A model generated the notes under the pieces. It was not told where the DNA came from. It ran no database searches and saw only the letters and a list, made by a program, of their open reading frames with translations. Below, piece by piece: positions 12,578 through 23,402 of a stretch of 64,000 bases of DNA. This DNA is from Henckelia pumila (Eukaryota > Streptophyta > Magnoliopsida > Lamiales > Gesneriaceae). Every line of letters begins with the position of its first letter. The stretch's first letter is position 1. The position numbers and the translations under genes were made by a program. Where the stretch lies: assembly GCF_033568475.1 (NCBI RefSeq), contig NC_133122.1:184283449-184347448 (forward strand). The letters are read 5' to 3'.

Positions 12578-13248
12578 AAACAATCTAGATCCAAAAATCA
12601 AATCATACTGAAAGATGTGCAATGTATAATTTTAACAATACATGGAATGTCTGAAATCAAATACAATGATTCAAATTCTTACAATAGAAGTACTTATTAC
12701 AACAAATCTTGATACAAAACTTACAATCTGACTAAATGCGGAAATCTTGCAATCCGTCTATTGATCTTAAACGTGAGGCTTCCGTCCGTCTTCAGTCAAA
12801 GGTCTCCATAGATTGCTGTCGGACCCTCTTTCTTACAAGATCTAAAAGATCTTACTAATCTACTGAATCCTTCCAATATTTTTGGGTTCTTTATCTGGTA
12901 GATGAGACAAGATCTTCATGACAATTTCTCCAACTACTAGTGTAAAATCTTCAGAGATACCTTCCTTGGTCAAAGCTGGATGGACCACAGCATCTCATGC
13001 TATCCAACCAATCCCGAGAAGTACATGGAGTTCAAAACTGGATCATCCCTTCCAGCTCAATCTTGCTGGGATGCACACAAGGCAAGTTTTTGATGCAAAT
13101 CTTGGTGACAAAGATCTCGGAAAAGCCTATGTGTCTTGCTATTCCAACTCCTTTTGTTGATATCATCATTGAATCATCTCTTAATCTACAAGGATAACCC
13201 AAGTGTCAATAATATGTCCCAAAGAATCCTATTGCATGCTCTGATATC
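12578..13248 (-). other. Probable remnant internal region of an LTR element; no gene seen
   Basis: No convincing coding sequence on either strand. The right end, GCATGCTCTGATATCA (about 13233-13248), reads TGATATCAGAGCATGC on the minus strand, a degenerate initiator-Met primer-binding site facing an LTR-like block to the right. The overlapping plus-strand frames at 12918-13197 have no recognised motifs. Confidence 0.35.
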
Positions 13249-14217
13249 ATAAATCTAGTGACATGCACCGTGATCACCTACTAAACAAAAACTTAAGCAT
13301 GCAATTAATCTATAAATAATCATAATCAGAGTAACTGCAGAATTAAGTCAAAATACTAAACCGACAAAATATAACCGATAAATAAATCCAATAAAACAAC
13401 ACAATCGAATACAATTGAAATATAACCTAGCGGCTAACCCTGCAATTCTGTCTTGGTCACCGCCTAATCCCCAAACCTTTGGGTGAAATACCTGCAACTG
13501 CCCCGTCGAATGGGTTGTCCAAGAAACACAAAACACGGGAGTGAGCGAACTACGCTCAGTAAATGAGTATACAATTACTATATGAGCATGAATGCAACTG
13601 TACGGGATACCAAGACTCGAGGTCAAGAATATTGTTCATCATAATCGAGCCCAGGTTATCTAGCACTCTGTTTCGTCGCACCAGGAGGTGCCTCACATAC
13701 CCAAATATGGATATCAGTGACCTGATCACGAATACATGCGTGATGGCCATGTCTCCTGCATGCGGTGATCGGACGCTCCGATCAGCACTTCGGATCGTCC
13801 GATCCCTACCGAACATAACACTTGTCCAATCCTTTGACACCTATTGAGCCAAGACTTCGGATGCTCCGATCTTGGACTTCGAACGGTCCGATCTTGTCCA
13901 CGTGTCAATCACAAGTTGACAACACATTGGACACCTCGCTGCTAGAGTTCAGATCATCCGATCTCGAGTTCGGATCATCCAATCTAGAGCCCTTCCGAAC
14001 TCAATCCAAGCTTCAGAACTGCTGAAGTTTGGACCATCCGAATTTGGGTTCGGAGCTTCCGATCCACCCAAATATTATGACCCTTCCAGATCATTTTTCT
14101 ACATCCTGAATCTGATTTTCAACTCCAATAACCCAATTGGAATTTCCTTAATCATTTTTAACCATTTTAACCATGTTTAAATCACTTAATGTTGTAAAAT
14201 AAAACTAGGCTACTACA
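13249..14217 (-). mobile_element. LTR-like block with near-palindromic GGATNNTCCG repeats
   Basis: It is bounded on the left by a primer-binding-site-like sequence and on the right by CTACTACA, consistent with an LTR of a minus-strand element. From 13767 to about 14062 it carries repeated short near-palindromes of the form TTCGGA-N3-TCCGA, for example the 7 bp perfect stem GATCGGACGCTCCGATC at 13767-13783. Open frames across this part on both strands are caused by the repeat and by high local GC. No matching second LTR is in the window. Confidence 0.45.
13767..14062. repeat. Array of short near-palindromes (GGATnnTCCGA type)
   Basis: At least eight imperfect hairpin-forming motifs occur, usually in pairs about 20 bases apart (13767, 13788, 13859, 13882, 13950, 13970, 14026, 14046). 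Each has a GGA or GGT half and a TCC half around two to three variable bases. Confidence 0.65.
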
Positions 14218-14218
14218 A

Positions 14219-14738
14219 TGATATTAATGTTCTAGAGTCATCACATATTTTTTCCAATCTGATACAAGGTATTGCTCGACCAGCACATTATTATATTGGA
14301 GCAAAAGAATATAATACCGGATATTACATAGCCGATGGTATATATCTCAAATAATCAACAATCATGCAAAGTATTCATGATCCACGTGGCCAGAAAAATA
14401 AATATTATGCAATGAAACACGAGTCTTGTAGAAAAGACGTGGAACGAGCCTTTGGAGTTTTGCAGTCTTGATTTGCAATTGTAGCATCAATAGCACGATC
14501 TTGGCAAAAACATCATTCGCATGACATAATGACCGTTTGCATTATAATGCACAATATGATTATCAAGAATGAACGTAACTTGGATGCACCAATCTAAGAT
14601 GCTATGGAAGCAGCCGAGTCGGACATTGAAATGGCCTTGGACGAAAATATAAGATTTCAAGAATTTTTTGCTCGGTACAAACATGTGAGGGATAAAGATG
14701 CTCATTTTTCACTGCGGAATGAACTTATTGATCATTAG
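14219..14738 (+). pseudogene. PIF/Harbinger transposase, C-terminal fragment (pseudogene)
   Basis: One frame reads NVLESSHIFSNLIQGIARPA, then YNTGYYIADGIY, then RKDVERAFGVLQ, then IMHNMIIKNE and a C-terminal FFARYKHVRD. This is the order of motifs in the DDE domain of plant Harbinger transposases (NVL.RS.LF..., Y.MGYYLADGIYP, KDVERAFGVLQARFAI, ILHNMI). Stops occur after GIYLK, after GVLQS and after DAPI, and the N-terminal half with the first catalytic residues is missing. It is not a working gene. Confidence 0.85.
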
Positions 14739-15097
14739 TGGGATACATATAGTAACTCAAATAGCTAAATTTGTATTTTTGTTACAATATTTAATATGAA
14801 GGCATCGTGTAAATTTAATATGAAGGCATCGATATAAATTTAATAAATTTAATTTCACATTAACGAAAAAAAAGAATTGAAAATATTTTTAAAATGGTAG
14901 AATAAGTTATTTAAATATATTAATATATTTATTTTATATTCTTTATTTAAATTAATTTAATTGATATTAAAATAATTAAACATAACATTAATATATTGAT
15001 TTGTATTTGTATTTTTGTGAAATTAAATATTGTACATAAATTAAAAAAGTAGAGAATATTATAGGAATATTCTTTTTATAGTAAAATTTGAAGTAAG

Positions 15098-15192
15098 TGT
15101 ATTGGAGATGAGTTTTGTGTTAGATGCAAAAAAATTGCACTATTTTGGTGCAAAACCTGCGCTAAAATAGTGCAATGGGTTAGAGAAGACCT
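15098..15192. mobile_element. Harbinger/Tourist terminal region
   Basis: The sequence contains TTGCACTATTTTGGTGCAAA and GCTAAAATAGTGCAATGGGT, followed by TTAGAGAAGACCTA. These closely recall the subterminal region and end of Tourist/Harbinger elements. It lies 360 bases after the transposase relic, so it is probably that element's 3' end; the other end is not visible. Confidence 0.55.
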
Positions 15193-15228
15193 AACAATAT
15201 CTTATACCATTAGACATTGAATTAGTTT

Positions 15229-17022
15229 TGTTGAGTTTGAAAATACAAGCAATCTCGATTTTGATGAAAACAAAACTTTTTATTATGTTTCTAACATATT
15301 TACTTAAGTGTGTAGGTCATACATATCATTTTGGAAGTGATAGGCTGCTGAAACAAAATTCCAGCACAATTTAGTTTTTTGTGAGATGAATTGTTTTGAT
15401 AATATCTCATAGCTCGATGATCCAAATGACCAGCGGCCAAAACCAATGAACAAAAAACTCAAAAAGCTTCAAGTCATATTTCTGACCAGTTGGAAAAAAT
15501 CAGATGTTATCTAGATCAAACTGTTGTTTAAAGATGCTACTGGAACTGAACCGGATGAGCTTAAAACAGACATCAATAAAGCTTGAGAAGTTTTGGTATT
15601 TGGGCCATATCTTGCAGTTCGATTATCCAAATGAAACGATTCAGTATGCGTTAAGAATATAAGACAATGATGTACAAATCATATTCAGAAGTCAAAGTCT
15701 GAATTAGAGCATAAGGAGCTGATAAAATTCATTCAAATTTTACTGGTTCTGCACTGAATTCTGCAGAGCAGAAATTCGGATACAACTGAGTATTTGGAGC
15801 ATATCTCTCTCGTACAAACTTGAAATAGAGTGATTCTCGATTCCATGGAAAGACAAGATAAAGGATACAACTTTCATATTTATCACTTTGACCAGAAGTT
15901 AATGAATCAAGAGATATAAACAAGAGAACAATGTACTAAAAATAGCGATATAGAAATCAGAAGTGTTGAAAGGATCAGTAGACTTTAAAATACAGCAGAG
16001 TTCAAACTAGTAGCCCCTAAAAATCAATAGCCTCCGAAAACCAGTAGCCGATGCAACTAGTAGCGGTTGAAACCAGTAGACAACCAATGGTTACTGCCTC
16101 AGTAGAGCCCAAAATCAGCAGAATGTGAGGAAAGTGGCTAGAAGCGTGAATATGATCGTTTAAATGACATAAGCAGTACAAAAACATTACTAACGGTCAT
16201 ATTATTGTATCTAACGTATATATTTCTCTTGAAAACTATAAATACAACATCATTTAGAAAGTTAAAGAGAGAAGAAGGGCGTCTAAACAGATTCATCAGC
16301 TAGTTGACAACTTGCCCTTGGTGTGAAGAACACGAAAGATTTATTGAGCTTTCACAATCAAGTTCTTCACACCCCAACTCACTCACACAAAAAAGAGATA
16401 TGTATTTCATATAATAGTTGAGTGAGACTCTTTGCACAAAGATGTTACACAATGTGCAAATCTTTGTAAACTTTGTAATGAAGTTTGGACTATTGTCCAT
16501 TTGAGAGTGAGAGACTAGGAGTTCCAATTTAGGCATGGTAAGTCCTAAGATTGGAGTGAGGTAGTTACAAAAAGTTGTAATACTCAAAGTCTTCTAGTGG
16601 AATCCTTTCGGAAACAGAAAAAGAGGAGATGTAGAAGGATTTGGTCTTCGAACTTCCATAAACAAATTTGTGTCTCTTTACTTTATCGCATTTACTTCTT
16701 GTTGTTGTTTTTGGATGTTTTGTTGAAGCATTTTATATTTTCTTTAAGGTGTCAAAATGTTTCATACAAATTGTTTGATAAAATACTTCAACCAAAATGT
16801 TTTTATTACCTCAACTTGCAATCTCTTCAAACGATTTCTAAAATGCTTCATAGGTTTTTAAAAGATTATGTTGAGTGTATATCGTTTGATTTTGTAACCA
16901 AACTCAATATAATCTCTCGGTGCTCGGTTTATTTTTGAACATTTCAAGAACGAGTTATTGTAGCTCAAAATATTTTAAAAGTGTGTATTCACCCCCCTCT
17001 AGACACCTTTTTTATCCTATCA
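15229..17022 (+). mobile_element. Ty1/copia Sirevirus-like 5' LTR (~1.8 kb)
   Basis: It starts TGTTGAGTTTGAAAATA and ends CACCCCCCTCTAGACACC..CTATCA, immediately followed by AGTGGTATTAGAGCG. TG..CA ends, the CCCCCTCTAGACAC motif just before the 3' end and the adjacent primer-binding site are typical of Sirevirus-type copia LTRs. At 15990-16110 there is an array of CCAGTAGCC-like words. The open frames at 16300-16938 are inside the LTR and carry no domain. Confidence 0.7.
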
Positions 17023-17024
17023 AG

Positions 17025-17036
17025 TGGTATTAGAGC
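17025..17036 (+). promoter_or_regulatory. Primer-binding site of the Sirevirus-like element
   Basis: TGGTATTAGAGC differs by one base from TGGTATCAGAGC, the site complementary to initiator tRNA-Met, and lies two bases after the LTR end. Confidence 0.75.
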
Positions 17037-18560
17037 GGATCGTTCTTGAAAGAGAATTTGAAACTGATTTTATTTTCAAAATTTTAGATTTTGAGATTTG
17101 TATAACATATATATGCCTAGTTGAGTTTCTGGCAACTTGCAGCTACCATGAGAAAAATGACATAACTCCTGACTTGAGTGTCCAAATGACAAACTGCTTT
17201 TTGCATTGCAAACTAGACTCATATAGGATCATAGCGGTATAAAATTTGCATCCTGGATGGTTAAATATGAACCATGTAAGCTGCGACAGAAACCAAGGCA
17301 TGCACAAAAGTTGATGTTTTTGCGGCCAAGAAGCTCGAGGATATTGCACTCATCAATAGAAGGGACAAATAAATTCAAATTTGAGCCACACATTGTCAAG
17401 AAAACTTGGAACACTCGGTCTAAAATTAGTTTTAAGAAAGCTTTTGAGTTTGATTGTCATCTTGATGTTCTATTTGTGTTACATGTCTTGATATTAAAAA
17501 TGTCTAGTCATTTCTCTTACAATTGTGATTGTGCTTAATGACTAAGTAGGGACTCTTAAACGTTTCATAAATATTTGAGTTGGCAAATACATCTTGATCT
17601 TGTGTTGCTTGAAACTTTGAGTTGATATTGTCTATTCTTGGTGAAAGCTTATTTACTCAACTCGATACTTATATGTGTTGAATATGTCTCATAAATGTTT
17701 TATATTTTGATTGAGTTGAGATTAGTTATTTTGTGTTTTTATTTGTGTATTTCACATTTTTAAAAATTTATGAAATGGTTTCATTTGCTATAAAGGTTTT
17801 GTTTGCTCTCTAAATTTTTTTTTTGCTCATATTATGAAGATAGGGGGAGTAATGATTTTTTTACTTGCAATTGTATCTTCCATATACTTGCGCTTTATAA
17901 TTTCAAATATAAAATCCATTTATTCGAAAAATGATTTGAGTTCAAACTTTATTTTCTCTACTTGCATAACTAACCACTTGTGTTTGTAGAAAATGAGAGA
18001 AATAATATCACTGTGAGATCATTAATATTCTATGTGAATATCCTCTACAAGCTTAAATTTTTTTAGAATGATTCATTGAAAAGACACATCATAAGCTTAC
18101 TTGTTTTGAGATCACAATGATATTTTATAATTAAGCTATGTCTTTGTCCTTTCAAGTGCATCTTGTAGAATTGTCCACATGCGAAAGACAATAAGAAATA
18201 TATAAGCCCTTCACGTAGTTTAATTTACTTGTTGCCATAAAATTTGGAGTCACTCGTAAATTTCAATAGCTCTCATACTTGAAAAGTTGTTTTTTGGGTG
18301 CTTCCCTTTTGAGCTCGTAGTTTGATATTCATGTGAAAATTTTGGTTTTCATTCATTTTACGGCAGAAAAATATTCACATTGTGTTACTTATGAATCTCA
18401 AATGTTGAATTGCTTAGTGTTTTAAGGTTTTGATATCAACATGTGAAATATTTGAAAAATGGTTTCACATTGTGTTACTTATGCCTCTTGGTTTACATAT
18501 TATTTTGAAAATATTCTGACATCTTAAGATTTCTATGTCTTTGGAGAAAGAACCACAAGC
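17037..18560 (+). mobile_element. Coding-free interior of the Sirevirus-like element
   Basis: No gag, integrase or reverse transcriptase motif is readable in any frame. A polypurine tract-like TAGGGGGAGTAATG occurs at 17841-17854, as in the region before the 3' LTR of Sireviruses, but no second copy of the 15229 LTR follows. The segment is therefore a deleted or non-autonomous interior. The open frames at 17024-17538 carry no recognisable domain. Confidence 0.45.
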
Positions 18561-18887
18561 CATATTCGAGCAGTATACTATGATAATGGTCAAAATGGTA
18601 ATCTAACTCTGTGATCTGGTTTGTGTTTTGATCTTATTATTATTTAAACGTTATATATGTTTGTTATTTAATGATTTTCGGTTATCTTTTGCCATAGCGC
18701 GGATATGATACTAGAAAATAAAGACGTGATATAATAAATTAATCAAACTTGTATGATTTGTAATCCACATAATAGACGAACTTAAAGAATCATTTTGGTC
18801 TATAAATTGGTTATTTTCTAGTATTTGATTCTTTTTCACAGACATGATAATGTTTTCGATAATATCAACATTTTTTTCCACCGCATA

Positions 18888-19003
18888 AACAATCTAAAAA
18901 TTAGATCAAAAACCCAAAAATAACCATAAAACCAAAATATGGAATAACAATCTAAAAATTAGATCAAAAACCTAAAAATAACCATAAAACCAAAATATGG
19001 AAT
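18888..19003. repeat. 58 bp tandem duplication
   Basis: Units 18888-18945 and 18946-19003 differ at one base (CCCAAAAA versus CCTAAAAA). The unit is A-rich. It lies about 120 bases downstream of the tRNA 3' end. Confidence 0.95.
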
Positions 19004-19116
19004 TACGATTTTTTAGATCAAAATGCCAAATAGACAAAGTTTGTAACACATTTTCCCTCTTCATTTGCTTCGTGGAGTGGGCTAAGGCCCAATATCACAC
19101 AAACAAAAAACATGAC

Positions 19117-19121
19117 AAAAA
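19117..19121 (-). terminator. Pol III T-run terminator of tRNA-Asp
   Basis: TTTTT on the minus strand begins three bases after the tRNA 3' end. Confidence 0.75.
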
Positions 19122-19124
19122 TAT

Positions 19125-19196
19125 CGCCGTTGCCGGGGATCGAACCCGGGTCACCCGCGTGACAGGCGGGAATACTCACCACTATACTACAACGAC
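19125..19196 (-). tRNA. tRNA-Asp (anticodon GUC)
   Basis: A 72-nucleotide tRNA reads on the minus strand. The acceptor stem GTCGTTG pairs with CAACGGC and is followed by discriminator G. The anticodon arm is CCCGC-CTGTCAC-GCGGG with anticodon GTC at 19163-19161. The T arm contains GGTTCGATCCC, which is also the internal B box, and the D-arm region TAGTATAGTGG is the A box. There is no intron and no encoded CCA, as expected in a eukaryotic nucleus. A TTTTT run follows the 3' end on the minus strand (about 19117-19121), serving as the pol III terminator. The gene decodes GAU and GAC codons in translation. Confidence 0.97.
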
Positions 19197-20440
19197 TCAT
19201 TTGATATTGGTGCCTCTTTTTTAGTACATATTATAAAATATTTATCATCTGCAATTTTCCAAAAAGCAAGGGATGTCGGACGATTTCCAACATCTCGGAT
19301 TACAAAAATTCTCACATGCGTTGCATGGTTGTATAATTTTTTTATGTAATTAATTGGATTCATATTCAAATAATAATATCATAACAGTAAAAAGTAGTAA
19401 ATATCTCAAAGTCAATTTTGTGGAAAAAACATTCAATTAGATCCAATTTATTAGCAATTATTATATCTTATGTCAAAAATATTATTTTTCAATGTAAATA
19501 TGAACCGTATCAATCTCTCTCACAATTATAGATGACTATCTTACAGAAATTTTACTTTTTGTCATAATATATATCTTTTATTTATGTATAAAATAAAATT
19601 CAAGTAATTTCATGTTTAAAAGAGACAACGAGACACTTTGAAGTTTGAAGATACACATAGATAAATACAGACACACACGTGCACAAAATTAAAATTTTCA
19701 ACCAATATGTTAAACACAAAAACTTTTCTCGTTTCATTGATCAAGTTTTGTGAAATAAATATCCTACCAAATCCATAAAAAATTATAACATTATCATATA
19801 TCATAAATATTATTTGTTATTGTAAGTATGAACATGATCGACACGTCTCACAAAAACCTACATTATGTTTAAGTATCATAAATATAAATTTATAAATAAT
19901 TCTATCGGTCATACATCATGATATTGATATATCTTCCAAAAACGAAAACTGTAAATTATAAATTAAAGAGTCAATTTGAAAACATTTTTTTTGTTTGGTT
20001 TTTAAAACTTTTGAAAGGACATAGATTCGAAGTCCAATAATCGATATTATTAAATTTCCAAATTAAAATATTTATTTTTGTCTTGATATATAATTTTTAA
20101 ATCTAAGTTTTTGTTGGGTGCAATAGATATATTGGATAAAACGATCGAACCATGACGCTTGAGTTGTTGTGCGATTTAAAAGATTTGATTGCCGTGATAG
20201 CTCGATACTACATTTTTTATTATTATTAATTTTCTCTTTGTCTCATCAAATTTATGGAATCGGTATAATTAGCTAAAAAAATTGCAGAAATCCGTTGACA
20301 ATAAGCCCGATCTCTCACCTGAAATAATAGACACGATTCTGAATTAAGAAGTAACAACTCCATCAATGTACACACGCTTTTAAGATTTTACCTAAGAAAA
20401 TGAATTGTTGAGAAGAGCAGAGAACAAGAAGTGATCCAAA
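19197..20440. other. AT-rich intergenic sequence and CMC1-like gene promoter
   Basis: No coding sequence or clear transposon was found. A weakly repeated motif (ATTATTTTTCAATGTAAATATGAACC at 19480 versus ATTATTTGTTATTGTAAGTATGAACA at 19808, given here as imperfect copies) suggests an old AT-rich MITE pair. The last roughly 100 bases should hold the promoter and transcription start of the downstream gene. Confidence 0.4.
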
Positions 20441-20442
20441 CG

Positions 20443-20468
20443 AAGAAGAAGAAGAAGAAGAAGAAGAG
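20443..20468. repeat. (GAA)n microsatellite in the 5' UTR
   Basis: A run of GAAGAAGAAG ends about 30 bases before the start codon of the CMC1-like gene. GAA/CTT repeats are common in plant 5' UTRs; a regulatory role is only inference. Confidence 0.8.
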
Positions 20469-20498
20469 AAGTGGATTTGAACAACGAATCTGCAAAAA

Positions 20499-22145
20499 AT
20501 GGGATATGTGCAAGAAGCCAGAGAAAATCACGTCAAGAAGAAAGTTGAAGAAGGTACAATGTTTATCGATTGATTCTAGATTAATCTCTTAAACCCCAAA
20601 CCCTACCTCACTCGACTTCAATTAGTCAAGCGTCATTACATTTGTTATCTCACTGAACCCTCGTGCAGGTAAAATCTGGCTAAAAAAATCACCATTTTCC
20701 TGGGGGGAATAAGTTGTTGCTTTATGGGGTTGTTTTGATTCAATCTTGTATCTAATTACTTGGTAATCTCTCTCAGTTTGGGATGAAATTATTACGCTTT
20801 ATCTTGTTTAGCTGATTCTTTTTAACTTGTGAGTTTCGAACTTTGAATCCAAACGTAGCCCACAACACCTGGGTGGTGTCCCCTTTCGAGATGTTTGTGA
20901 CCGGGTTATTTCCAAATTTGGGTCTTGTTAGGATTATGTTTGTTGGCGGGGTAAAGATTTATTTTTGGGGTGATTTTATGTATTTAGCAAGCGAAATCTA
21001 TGTTTTTAGAAAAAAATATTTATAAACATTTAAATTTTTTAACACTTGGGTGTAGGCAAAATCCCCAACCTCACTAACTCCGCCCTGAGTATGGGACAGT
21101 TCTTTTGGGTGGGTGAGAATATGAATACATATGAATTTTGGCGGATATTTTGATTTCTGAAGATGTGAGTATAGTCTAACCATAAATGATTAGAGTCGAC
21201 ATTGGGGTGATAGGAGATGGTAGGTTTCACCCTGAGGAAGTGCTAGAGTACTTGGCACACTTGGCCAATTCAAGAGGCAGTCATAAAAATGGGAAAAAAA
21301 GAGATTATGTTATTTGTGAATTGCCAATGATGCTGGTATCATATTTTTGTGCAACTATGCTTTATATAGTTTGAGTAACTTGCAATATGCAAATATTTAT
21401 TTCGCGATAACATCAGCTTTGCGCAGTAAAATGAAGCAAAAGGCATTGAAAGATTGTGATCGCTACACAAAACAATATGCTGAATGTGCTTCAGGAAGAA
21501 CCTTATCTGTTGTTTGGAAATGTCGCAAACAAGCCAATGAATTGAATGAATGTCTCCATCAGTAGTAAGTCTGTGACTTCAATTCCCAAAAGATTTTGGA
21601 AGCTCCATGATATGCATATATAGTTTATTTGTTTTAAAGGTGCTTTAAAAGAATTTATTGGTTTATATTATAGTTGAAATTTCTGGAAGAAAGTTTTGTC
21701 CAAGTTTATGTTTTTTAACAGCTTACTGGCAGTAGCAGAGAATTGGCAATTTCTCTAAGGGTTTGTTTGAAAATGATGTCATATGACTCTATTCTTACTA
21801 ATTGTACGTGCTGCCTTTATCAAGATGCTAACTTGTTCATCCCTAAGTTATATATATATATATATTTTGTTCCAGCTTTTAATGGTCCTCATCATTTGTC
21901 TTCATCATCAATCATCATATGTGCGATATAATGTATGCATCACATAAGCACTATTTTGGAAGGGCGCAGGTTGAACATTCCTAACACCAGACCTCTTCTT
22001 TTGTTTCTGTTTTTCTTACAGTTTGTCTGGATAAAAGATCTGACAGTGTTTCTGTTTTTCTTGTAGCACAAACGACAATGTCTTGGAACAAATGAAGAAA
22101 GAATACACGCTTCAACAGGAAGGAAAGGCGCCTTCAAGCCTTTGA
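20499..22145 (+). CDS. CMC1: CMC1-like twin CX9C mitochondrial protein (three exons)
   Basis: Coding exons are 20499-20553, 21417-21564 and 22067-22145, with GT..AG introns and unbroken phase, giving 93 residues. The protein starts MGYVQEARENHVKKKVEE. It then has two CX9C motifs, C-DRYTKQYAE-C and C-RKQANELNE-C, separated by twelve residues, and a charged C-terminal tail ending APSSL. Twin CX9C (CHCH) proteins fold through two disulfides made by the MIA40 pathway and sit in the mitochondrial intermembrane space. Members of the Cmc1 group bind copper and assist cytochrome c oxidase assembly. Length and motif spacing match the small Cmc1/COX19-like proteins, and there is no cleaved presequence, as usual. 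The start codon is the first ATG after a GAA-rich leader. COX19- or CMC2-type naming is an alternative. Confidence 0.85.
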
Positions 22146-23147
22146 TTTTAGTTAGTTCGACGGAATAATGCCTAAAATCTGTAACCCAAAGTAGTTGTTA
22201 TGAAATCTGCTAATAGTTCATTTTTCTGGTATATCCTGGCCAGATCGCATATGTTCTGATTAGTGTCCCGAGGAAATTTTCTTTGTATCAGAAAACCGTT
22301 CATGAACCAGCCTGCGACATTCTATTTTGATATTCGACGAGAGTGAAAATTCAATAGCTCATTTCATACATTTATTTATTTCTGGAAAAGAATAGTATTT
22401 AAATTAGTAGAAAAATAATATACTAATTAATAGGAAGTTATATTTTTATTCTTTAATTCAAAATCTTTCTGATTATATTAATTCAATGGAGTTCAACAAA
22501 AGATTATAATATGTTCAAATCCAATGATTAATGATAAACTTCATTTTCAAACAAGCAAAATAGAACAATTAAAATTAAATGTTATCATTTTGGATCATGA
22601 TATCAAGTTTTCCCCACTTTTGATGATCAATACCAAGAATATTTTTTAGACAAAAATATTTGTGAGACGATTTGATGAGTTAATTTGTGAGAAAGATGTT
22701 TTTATTTGATATAATCTATAAAAAAATATTTTATTATGTCAAAAATAATTTAACAATACATGTATCTTATTTGACAAGACTCGTAAAAAATAGAGTCCGT
22801 CTTTCGTGATTCGCGAAACAGATCAATTTTGTCTATATTAACGTTTGGTTCGTATGATAGGATAAATAGTATCTGGATAAATAATAAAATGTAATAAAAA
22901 ATAAATAAAAAATGATAGTTAATAAAGTAATTGATTTGATTGATAGATTATAGTTGATTTGATTTAATTTTGATTTGATTGATTAAATTTTATATAAGAA
23001 TGATAAATTACTATTTTGTCCTTTTAAAAATAAATAAAATATGAATAATATTATTTATATGGGTAATATAGTAATTTAAATTTAATGATTTGATTGATAT
23101 AAGATAAATGATTAATGATTTGATTGATGTAAAATAAATAAACAATA
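22146..23147. other. 3' flank of the CMC1-like gene and AT-rich repeat relics
   Basis: The first 200 bases probably hold the 3' UTR. From 22640 to 22830 there is a degraded sequence with TTGTGAGACGATTTGATGAG and GAGTCCGTCTTTCGTGA, recalling the GAGACGG-type MITEs of many plants. At 22837-23140, TTTGATTGAT words repeat irregularly. No gene was found. Confidence 0.4.
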
Positions 23148-23402
23148 TCTTTACTATATTATAATACATGAGAAATACATAAAAAACTATATTTGGTATG
23201 ACAAGATGACACCATATTTTTTTCCCATTTTACCCCTCTTTTTAACTCTCTTCTCATGTCATAAATTTTTTGCACACGGTTGTCAAAGGGCAAAGAGAAA
23301 ATAAATTTTTCATAACTTCCAACCTTTTAATTTCTTCCCGCATCTCCATGTTTCATCTCTCTCCTATAACTTCCAACCTTTTAATTTATTCCCACATCTC
23401 CA

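Noticed and set aside
12918..13197. Two overlapping plus-strand frames of 66-80 codons
   Set aside because: No known motif; they lie in a probable LTR-element interior on the opposite strand to its primer site.
13348..14025. Cluster of overlapping open frames on both strands
   Set aside because: They cross an array of near-palindromic repeats inside an LTR-like block; open frames on both strands at once reflect composition.
16300..17538. Several 70-110 codon frames
   Set aside because: They lie in the Sirevirus-like LTR and its non-coding leader; no domain and no matching frame in a second copy.
19018..19200. 60-codon minus-strand frame starting MSRCSIVVSIPACHAGDPGS
   Set aside because: It is the translation of the tRNA-Asp gene and its flank, a well-known false protein.
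21186..21374. 62-codon frame in intron 1 of the CMC1-like gene
   Set aside because: It cannot join the neighbouring exons in phase through usable splice sites and has no family motif; the direct 20553-21417 splice gives a complete CX9C protein.
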